Origin: Hemileia vastatrix
Taxonomy: Eukaryota; Basidiomycota; Pucciniomycetes; Pucciniales; Zaghouaniaceae
Direction: 5' to 3'
DNA: 64,000 bases
Assembly (NCBI GenBank): GCA_030280995.1
Contig: JASXTE010000005.1
Span: forward strand, 35,184,501 to 35,248,500
The position numbers were made by a program, and so were the translations under genes. Positions 1-9,100 of the stretch are shown here, piece after piece; position 1 is the stretch's first letter; each line of letters opens with the position of its first letter. Below the pieces are notes generated by a model. It had not been told where the DNA came from and did no database searches. It was given only the letters and a program-made list of their open reading frames with translations.

Positions 1-49
1 GAAATAATAATCACAATTTTTATTAATTAAATTAAGATATTTATATTTT

Positions 50-420
50 ATCACCAGGATATAAAGTAAATGAACTGAAATAATAAAATAATTTATTAAT
101 TATCAGGACAAAGATTCAACTGGAATAATTAACACTATTCTCAGTTAATTACTAATATATATGTTGATAATTATCAGGACTAAGGGTCAAATGAAATATT
201 TAATTACTAGGACTTAATTTCAACTGAAATAGTTTAATATAATTAATTCAATTAATTTTGTATATCTATTATTTTACTGCCAGGAAAATTTTTCAACTGA
301 AACAATATTATAATATTTTAATTACCAGGACAAAAGGTCAACTGAAATAATTAAAAAATATATATATATAAATTAATTTAATTTATATCACTTCTAGGAC
401 TAAGAACAAAATGGTTCTAT
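50..420. repeat. AT-rich minisatellite with a CAGGAC core
   Basis: About seven imperfect units carry a core close to CAGGACWAARGRTCAACTGA, separated by AT-rich spacers. Cores begin near 54, 108, 174, 219, 279, 330 and 393, so the spacing varies from about 45 to 66 bp. No coding sense is evident. It may belong to an LTR or an internal part of an element that continues to the left. Confidence 0.65.
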
Positions 421-613
421 CTTGGTAAACTAGGAAAAAAAATTTATTATTTGCCAGGCACCTCCCCCTGTAATGCGAGCAAATTAATGCCACTACAGAG
501 TGCTGAGTAAAAAAAAATATGTGATCTATGAAATATGCAAAGTGAGACCCACAGATAGTAACCAGTATAGTCACCACAATTATATATGAAAATTTCCAAT
601 ATACAAACCTTAG

Positions 614-868
614 ATTTGGAGCAAGGTTTGACTCCCAGTCGCGGCAAAAAAAGTAAGTCACATGCCTGATGACTTTCTTTGTTTTTAGTCGTCCATCAGT
701 TCTTATTGGTCCTCATAGTCGATGGTCCTATGGTTTCCAGTGTCAAGTTATGAGTGCGTCAATTAAAATTGGGAAAGGCCCCCAAGTGCCAATGGGTTAC
801 TTTTGGTCTAGAAGATTTAACGGAAGTCCAACGGTGGTTAAAGGTAGGAAACTCAAGATTTCAAAAAG
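614..868 (+). CDS. Possible spliced fragment of an unrecognised gene
   Basis: Two short open stretches, 614-652 and 689-868, share a reading frame if a GTAAGT...TTTTTAG intron (653-688) is removed. The second ends at a GTATGT donor at 869. The peptide is basic and mixed (it includes GPHSRWSYGFQC and SPTVVKGRKLKISK), and the segment keeps several CpG-containing codons (CGT, TCG, GCG, ACG), unlike the decayed transposon ORFs nearby. I do not recognise a family. The 36-bp intron is short and no start or stop exon was found, so it may be part of a host gene, part of an unknown element, or chance. Confidence 0.22.
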
Positions 869-1970
869 GTATGTAATTTTTTAACTTTATAAGTTTTAAT
901 ACTCAATGAAAAGATAAAAGATAATTATTATTATTACTTTGAGAGCTTAGAAGTACGTAGATGTAAATACTAAGGTAGTAATAGTAGTAATAGATGTGTG
1001 TTATATAAATATAATAAATTTTTATGGTGAGAATGGAATTATGAAAAACAAACAAAATGGGAGGCCTTATATAGGCAAAAATGAGAGAAACCACATAGCT
1101 AAAATTCTATATACAGAAGTATGAGAGAAGGAAAATTCCAGAATAAGATATTGCAAATATTAAGAATGTTCTATAGAGAATGTGTCAATAAAATTTATTT
1201 CCTGTGTGTACCAATTATTTGATTTATTTTAAAGTTTTTCTGTAAATGTCATTTTTAAAATAATATAATTTGAATTTAAAATTTTGTGTTATTATATTTT
1301 TATTTCACTCTTGACCTGTCATGAGGACGGTGTTGGGGAATAAAAATATGGGGGAAATTAATTTTTTTAAATATTTACTTAATTTACATATTTTAATTAG
1401 TTAAATTATTACAAGTAATTTATTTAAGTAAATATAATATAATTAAAAATAAGACATTAAAGGTGTGGCCTCATCCCAGTAAATCATTAGTTATTTTAAT
1501 GGGTAAGTGTAGTAGCCTGGCTGACAATTTATGATAAAAATTAGGACCAAATTTAAAGGGTTGGAAATTTATTTAAATGTTGTGATTCTGAATCATAGAA
1601 AAAGGATAGGATCTGTATTTAGTGGGTCACTTTGGTAGACTAAACTTAGGAGGAAGCTTGGAGGACCTTATGGTGAGAAGGGAATCATAGTACTCAGCTC
1701 AGGAGGAAGCCCAATGGGAATGGAATTAAAAGTATTTGGCTCATTGGGGAGGCCTGCTTTCTCATGCTGTGAAAAAAATGGAGATTTGTAGAGGAGATTC
1801 TGAAGGGATTCAAACCTTGCTCTCAGTAGTGGAATCATCACAAGGCATATGTGGTTTATTAAAATTTATTTCAAAACATGAAAAATTTAAAAGAATTAAA
1901 ACCAACCAGACAATAACATTTATCAGCACAAAAAAGAATCAAAGTATTAAAATTTTAAAGGAGAGAAGAC
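869..1970. other. AT-rich stretch without a recognisable gene
   Basis: No ORF with family motifs, no RNA gene and no clear terminal repeat was seen. Short ORFs here are low-complexity. It probably belongs to the internal region of E0, whose LTR lies at 2806-3885. Confidence 0.4.
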
Positions 1971-1975
1971 AATCA

Positions 1976-2641
1976 AAATAAACAATCACTTTGGAATCTT
2001 TTAACATCAATATCAAAGCTTTGCATTAGAATTCTTCTCCTTATTAAATGTTTAAAATTATTAGCAGGAGTTTCCTGAAAATAAGTTAAAAATTTATGCT
2101 TCATATCATCACAAAAATAAAGAAAGAGATATCTATGAAACTTAGTATAATGATTTATGTAATCATTCTGCACCAGGCCAACATCATCTTTATTGGTAAT
2201 TTCAATAGCTTAGGAGTTGGAAGAGATAGTGGTTGGATTTGGAATTAGTAGGAGATTTAGTAAATTAAAATTTAAAGACTAACTTTTTGAGCCAGGAAAT
2301 AATGTTTCAGAAAAACTGAATGGAGAAACTAGCATAATAGTATTAGGATCTTTAGATGGAGGAGGAAGCTCAGGGTTGGGATTCTTAGATGAAGAGGCTG
2401 TTTTGGCTTTTATATTACAAAAGAAGGAGGGAATTTTCAATAATTTCTTTTTAAGAATGGTAGGATTAGGAAGAGCAGCTGGTCCAGTATAGACATTATT
2501 TTTGGAAGGTATAATTGGAAAGTTACAATTGATTTTCTTAAGCCTGCAAAGATCACTTGCAGTTCTTTCAGTAAGACCAGGGTTAGAAATCAAACAAGGA
2601 ACCTGGTATTTGGCTCAAAGCTCACATGGGAAATCAAGGTC
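1976..2641 (-). pseudogene. Decayed antisense zinc-cluster gene of element E0
   Basis: Read on the minus strand from about 2641, the peptide starts with a cysteine module in which two of six expected Cys are lost: C-X2-[TGA stop]-X6-C-X12-[Ser]-X2-C-X6-C. This is the same spacing as in the accessory genes of E2 and E4. A Ser/Pro-rich stretch follows (about 2280-2500, including SSSKNPNPELPPPS). A second open segment (1976-2173) encodes a helical, aromatic-rich tail (KFHRYLFLYFCDD). The module lies about 165 bp from LTR 2806-3885 and points away from it, as in E2 and E4. A zinc-cluster DNA-binding role is inferred from cysteine spacing only. The stop codons make a functional product unlikely. 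Confidence 0.5.
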
Positions 2642-2805
2642 TTTTGATGAAATATTGATGATGATATTTTTTTAAAAAAATAAAAAGGTGGAAATATTCA
2701 GGACTAGTTAAGGAAATTTTTTGAAGTGGATGAAGAGAGGATGAATAAGTGTTTGATCAATTATTCAAACTTAAAGAATGGGGAAATTCTGCATTGGAGG
2801 GAGGA

Positions 2806-3885
2806 TGTGGTAGTCTAAAGTTTAGTAAGGAAATTAAGTCTATCATAAAAGGATTTTTGGGGGATGATTACTGAGATTTGAAAGGCCTTATATTAAAGAA
2901 ATTGAGTATTAAAAGTGGTTAAAAAGGGTAAATTTTATGAGTCAAGATTTAACAAATAATTATTGGACAGGAAATGCAAGTATAGGTTTAGAAGTTCATG
3001 GAAATTAGATTCAGGAGTCTTAAGAGTCTTTGAAAAATTTTGTGGAATTTTTACTATTTTTTTTACAATTTTTAATAATTTTATCAAGTATTTTTGGTTA
3101 TTTTTGATTTTTCATAATTTACTTAACTTTAATAATTTCTTACTAGGTAAATATGGCTTTGCAGATTATGAAAACTGGAATGGACTAGAAAGGAGAATAG
3201 CTCTATCATCTGTAATTTCTCTAGATTTTTATTGATATATTAAAGGCTCTAATTGAGTCTGGAAGTCCAGAAAAGCTCTGTACAAACTCCCATGATCTCC
3301 AGACAAGCTCTGGACAAGCTTTTGAATGCTCTGGTTAGGGAAAGTAGGGCACATGACATACTATGCATATAAAGCCTGTAGACTCTAAATTAGACATCAT
3401 ACATAAATCATAGTAGCTTAACAACCAACCACAACAATGAATAGTATAACAATCATTTATTATATTCAATACAAATTATTAAATTGTAATACCCTTATAA
3501 ATATAAGAATTTATTAATTTCACTCATCATCATAAATATTAACTTATAGGGTACCATTGTAAATTTCTCATCATCAGGGACTTGATTTTAACAACTAAAT
3601 CATATAAAAATAAAAACTTCATAAAAACATATTTTTCAATCATTTAAATAACTTTTATAAATATAGATTCACTGTTATGTTTTGCAACTTCATTATTAAA
3701 AAATCTGATTCTACATCTCAACACCCTTAACAACAAATAGTTTATTTGTCATTTCCTATCAAGAAAAGGCTATAGCTTAGTTATTTGTTAACTCTTTATT
3801 TTCTTAATGGGACAGAGTTTTCTTTTTTTTATCTAACTCCCTTGGATTCTGCTTACAGCAAAGTGACTGTAAGATTATTTCTACA
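2806..3885. repeat. LTR family A, copy 1 (likely 3' LTR of E0)
   Basis: It begins TGTGGTAGTCTAAAG and ends TTATTTCTACA, with TGT/ACA termini. A second copy lies at 48840-49910. Shared internal landmarks are GCTCTAATTGAGTC, CTATGCATATAAAGC and CCCTTGGATTCTGCTTACAGC. The 3' end contains a small stem (CTTACAG ... CTGTAAG). No matching 5-bp duplication was found (left GAGGA, right GTGAC), so the copy is probably one end of an element that extends left, not a clean solo LTR. Confidence 0.6.
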
Positions 3886-4309
3886 GTGACAAAAATGAAG
3901 GAACAGTATGACATGGCTGGACCAATAAAACTCAAGCATTGACTGGAAGGAAAATCCGGTTCAGATGGGAAGTAAAGAAACACTGGCCCAAAAGTATTGG
4001 CCCCCTGGCCCCTTCAGGAATCAGGGGCCTATCCTAGCAAGTCTTCCAATTTTTTGTTATAATCAGTTGTCTTTCTTCAAGAACTGATTCTTTCTCTTGA
4101 TTCTAAGCAGCAGGCTGGGGATGGAGCACCAGTGGGGAGCACCAGAGAGGACTAAAGAAGAGATGAAAGGTTACAAAAGGAGGAGAAGGAAGATGATGGA
4201 AAGGTGGATGTTGCAGGGAAAGAATTTACCCCCTGTCCCCTTCATGGGTCAGGGGCCCTTCCTGAAAATTATCCTGGTATTTTATTATCATCAATAGACT
4301 TGCCGCAAG
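3886..4309 (+). pseudogene. Left fragment of the oldest Ty3 element (E3)
   Basis: In the frame entering the E2 insertion site, the peptide SSIDLPQEL continues across the TSD into TLSIDFRLQDLEG at 21016, so 4310 and 21016 were once adjacent. Upstream is a charged stretch (KEEKEDDGKVDVAGKEF) with stops. It probably derives from the Gag-protease region of E3. Two similar GC-rich imperfect palindromes lie at about 3994-4035 and 4225-4275. The 5' LTR of E3 was not identified. Confidence 0.5.
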
Positions 4310-4314
4310 AACTG

Positions 4315-5090
4315 TGTCACACGCCACGTGACACTTGAGGCTAAAGCAGCTCATTAAATCAATAATACAGAGGTCTAAATCCATACTCAAAGTGCAGAAA
4401 GCAATTCTCCATAGCAACTGCGACTATCCTTTGTGTACTCACTATTCAACCGCGCTAGTCTAAACTCAAAATCTAAATTAGTCAATCTCTCAATAGTGTG
4501 TCTTAGTCTTTTTCTCAATAAGCGACGCACAGAGAAATAGTCAATGTAATAGTACACTAAAAAGGTTTATTAAATGTCTGTGGATTATTAAAAGGGGTAG
4601 TGAGCATGGACGGAATGGTTAGTGGAGGATTAAGGGGTTAACGGATTTTAGTGAGGAGGGTCCAGGTGTAACGCGTGTATTTTAATGGTCTGTGGTGTGC
4701 AGAATAGTGGTTGGGTATGAGGTCAATGCAAGGAGGAGTAAAGGATATAAAAGGGGTTGGGTTTTTGGTTTGACATTCTTTAGAATTAAATTATAAAAAC
4801 TTATATATAGTTAATAGTGGTAAAAGCTTCAGGTTAAATCATTATTATTGTATCTTTCCTTATTTTCTCAGTAATCATTTTTAAATATTAAATATTTGAT
4901 TATGGAGTTCCAACCCTTTGTGAGATCTCAACAATTTTAATATTACCTTTAAGTTATATTAGAATTCTTCTCCAAAATATCTTGAAGCAGTAGCTTTTCC
5001 TTCGAGTCATCTTGGAATCACTTCCTCAAACATTTCCTCTGTGCTTCAAAGAAGTTTCTAAACCCCTCATCTCACTATCAGGAACATCCT
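4315..5090 (+). repeat. E2 left LTR, first part
   Basis: Matches 20207-20982 of the right LTR. The last 29 bp of this LTR are at 13266-13294, beyond E1. Differences between the two LTRs are often CpG versus TpG/CpA, for example near 4323/20215, 4329/20221 and in the AACGG/AACAG pair. Confidence 0.95.
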
Positions 5091-6149
5091 TGTCAGGCCT
5101 AAGTCACTGTAAGAGAGGTTAATTCAATCTTATCAGCAGCACTGAGGTCTGATGATTAGTTAAGTAAGTAGAATATTTAATCAATTCCCACTTATCTATA
5201 GCTTTGATTATATGCTATAGATCAGGTACTAGTTATGTAGTACTATAATTTGATCAAGTTAAGCTTTATAGAAATGAGGAGATATATTTATAGTAATTCC
5301 CACAGTATCTATATGATATATAGACCAGGTACCAATACTACTATCTCCAGTAAATGACTAGGACCAGTAAGTTATTAAATATGCAATACTTTACTTTTAT
5401 CTTATGCTTCTGCAATACTCTCTAAGCTACTCTTAAGAGGTATCAGGAATAGAATATAATAAGATTGTTATAAGTAATAGAGCTCACTAATTTAGGATAC
5501 AATATCAGATAATATAGTCTGTAATATTATTTGATAAGGGGAATAATAATTAAACAGTATATGCTATGCAGTATATCACTCAATATAGCAGGGAAACTAT
5601 AATAATTATTGTGGACTGTTATTTATTCAAGGACTACAATAGTAGTAACTCAACTAGGGTTTATATAAATTGTGGTGTGTAAGATAGATGGTGATTTCCA
5701 GAGGAAATCACCTCTTTATATTTTATTTCATGTATTCTATTTATCTTTATTTACATATTCTCTCCCTTTGTACTTTCTCTTCCTTATTCTAATTTGCCCA
5801 TAACCCTATATGTACTATCTTTCCCTTTATCTTGCTCTATATGTCCCTTATCTCCTTTTTATTATTGTTATAGCTCTTGTTTCTTTGTATGTTTGTTCTT
5901 CTTGTTTGTATTTACACAGCTATCCTTTTCTTCTTTCTTATCTCTATTCTATTATCTGCTGTGTTTTTATGTATATCATTCTTTCTCCCTTTGTTCTCTT
6001 TTCTATCCTTTTCTATTATTAACTGTCTGTTTGTTTATATCCATGCTCTTCCCTTTATCTCTTGTTTGTTAGATGTTTCCTCCCTGCATCTGATACATAC
6101 TCTTCCCTTTATCTCTTGTTTGTCAGATGTTTCATCCCTGCATCTGACA
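5091..6149 (-). repeat. E1 3' LTR
   Basis: Terminal repeat of 1,059 bp with a 6-bp inverted end (TGTCAG/CTGACA). The Leu/Cys-rich plus-strand ORFs inside it (5794-6072 and overlapping frames) recur in the other LTR and are not genes. The near-duplicate CT-rich strings at 6050-6149 are an internal repeat within the LTR. Confidence 0.95.
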
Positions 6150-6183
6150 CTTCCTATTTCTAAAAAAATAATAAAAAAAAATT

Positions 6184-9100
6184 CTAATTCTTATATGTTT
6201 TTTTCTTATATCTATAATCTCTTAATAATTTATCTTTATTTTCTATTTCTTCCATTGTGATCCATTTATCTTTCTCTGCAGATTGTTTCTTATATCTTAC
6301 TAAATATAATCTTTTCTCTTTATTTCCATTTTTTACTATTTTTTCATCTATAATCTTTTCAATTATTTGCTCTTTTTCTTCAATTTCCTTTGGTGTTTCT
6401 CTTTTTTTTCTATTTTTAAATTTTTCTTCATTATTCTTGTGGTATTTCTTCAATAATGATACTGGAAATGTTGGGTGTTTATTTTGGTATTCTGTAGTTA
6501 ATTGTACTTCTACTGCATTTTCACCATGTTTCTCTATTACTAGGAAAGGTCCAATATAATGATCTTGTAATTTCTTTGGTCCTGGCATATTGAAGAAATT
6601 TTTTGTTGATATTAATACCCAATCTCCTATTTCAATGTCTGGTTCTTGGTGATGTTGATCCCATCTCTGTTTTGAATATTCATGTGATTTCATTACAGCT
6701 TGTTGTGCATGTATTCTTGCTTTCTCTAACATGTCTGATAATATTATTGAGTTTGGGTGTATTTTCATATTTATTATCTTATCTTTTAAGTAGAATAATG
6801 GATTTCTTGGAATATATCCTCTTTCTAATTCAAATGGAGTTTTACCTGTGCTACTGTGTTTTCTTGAATTGTATGCATATTCTAATGCTGGAAGTAGTGT
6901 GTACCAATCATGTACAAATCCATCTTTATCTTTATATTTCATCCCAAAAGCAATATATCTTCTTAACATATCTTCTAATGTTTGTATCATTCTTTCTGCT
7001 AATCCATCTGTTTGTGGATGGTATGCTGTTGAAAATGACAATGAACATCCTATTAACGTCATTAAGCTTCTCCATAATTCAGATGTAAATTTTGGATCTC
7101 TGTCACTGATTATAATCCTTGGTAATCCCACATCTGATATTATTTTCATCCAAAATGATATTGCTAGTTGTTGTGTATCTATTTCTTTATGTGTTGGTAT
7201 GAATTTTGCTCTTTTACTTAATCTGTCCACTATTACTAGTATTGAATTATAGTCCATTGGTCCTGCAGGTGGTAGTGCTGTTACAAAATCCATATTAATT
7301 ATTTCCCATGGTTTTGTTGGTGTTTCAATTTCTTGTAGTAGTCCATATTTTTTTCCTGTATATTTATTAGCTTTTTGACATATTTCACATGTTTTTACAT
7401 ATTCTTTTGTCTCCTTCTTATAATCCATCCACCATGCTGTTTGTTCTACCCTTCTTATAGTTTCTTCTATTGAAAAATGTCCTGCAATTATCTCGTCATG
7501 ACACATCTTAAGTATTTCATGAATAATTTCTTCATTTGTTATTACTATTCTTGTTTGATGATTCTCTCTGTAATATATTAAGTCATCAATCATTATGAAT
7601 CTGTTTTCTTGGAGTAGTTCTTTATATTCCTTGTCTAGTTTTTCTTTCATTTCTACTTTCTCTGGATTTTGTAGAATATGTTGAATTATATTTAAATTTT
7701 TGTCTTTTTGATAGTTCTCTTTTATTTTTTCCCAAAATTCATCACTTAATTCTATTGTTGTTATTCCCATTATATTTGTTTCTTCTTCTTGAGCTGCTGG
7801 ATTAGTTTTGTTGTTTGGTAATGGATCTCTGCTTAATGCATCTGCATTTTGATGTTTCTTTCCTTCTCTATGAATTATTGTCATATTTCCTCTAAACTCT
7901 TGAATTGCTAGTTGCCATCTTAACATATGTCTATTAGGTTTCTGCATGTTCAATAAGCTTTTTATTGCCATACAATCTGTTATTATTTCGAATTTTGATC
8001 CATCCAGATAATAATACAGTTTCTCTAATGCCCATACTACACATAAGCATTCTAGTTGTGTTGCTCCATATTTAAATTCTCCATTTCTTAGCTGTCTTGA
8101 TATAAAACATATTGGTAATTCTTTTGGTTCATCTTCAATTATTTGTCTTTGATGTAGTGCTGCTCCTAGTCCTGTAAAACTTGCATCTACATATACTATA
8201 AAAGGTTCATTCCAGTCTGGTAGTATTAATACTTGTGTTGATGTTAATTTCTTCTTCAGTTCTTCAAATGCTTGTATTCTTTCTTCTGTCATTTCAAAAA
8301 TTGTATTTTTCTCTAATAGTTTATATAAAGGTCTGCTTATTTGTGCAAAGTTCTTAATATATTGTCTATAATAACTGCAAAATCCTAAAAAACTTTGTAG
8401 TTGTTTGATTGTTTGTGGTAACTCTTTATATAATATTGGTGCTATCTTTGCTTCTTCTGCTGATATATAAATTCCTGATATTTTGTGTCCTAAAGCTGTT
8501 AATTCTTTATATCCAAACTTGCATTTTTGTATGCTTATTCTAATTCCCAATTTTATACTTTTTTCCAGTATAATATTTAAATGTTGTATATGTTCTTCAA
8601 TTGTCTTTGATAGTATTATTAGGTCATCAATGTATATCTTTAACCATCCTTCTCTTAATTCTTTAAAATATGTTTGATCCATTATTCTTTGAAAAACTGC
8701 TGGTCCATTCTTAATGCCAAATGGCATTAATAAATATTCATATACTCCTATATGGCATACAATTCTCAGTAATTCCTTTGTTTCTTCTTCTACCCTTACT
8801 TGATGATATCCCTTGAAAATATCCATTGTACTGATATATTTAGCTCCTTTAATTGTTGCAATTGTTTGATCTATTCTTGGCATAGGGTATGAATCTGATA
8901 CTGTGTATGTATTTAATGCTCTGAAGTCTCCACACATTCTTGATTTTCCATTATGGTAGGTAATTATTACTGGTGCTGTAATACATTTCTTTCCTACTTG
9001 TGTTACTTCTTTAATAACCTCTAGTTCTTCTAGTTCTTTAATGTGTTTTTCAATTTCTTCTTTATTTCTTGGACTTGTATTATATGCTTTTCTCTGTAGT

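Noticed and set aside
625..646. tRNA T-arm-like string (GGTTTGACTCCCAGTCGCGGCA)
   Set aside because: It resembles a B box and tRNA 3' end, but no acceptor 5' half, D-arm or anticodon arm lies upstream within a sensible distance.
5794..6260. Leu/Cys/Phe-rich membrane-like ORFs in the E1 LTR
   Set aside because: They lie in the LTR, occur identically in both LTRs and come from pyrimidine-rich sequence in several frames.
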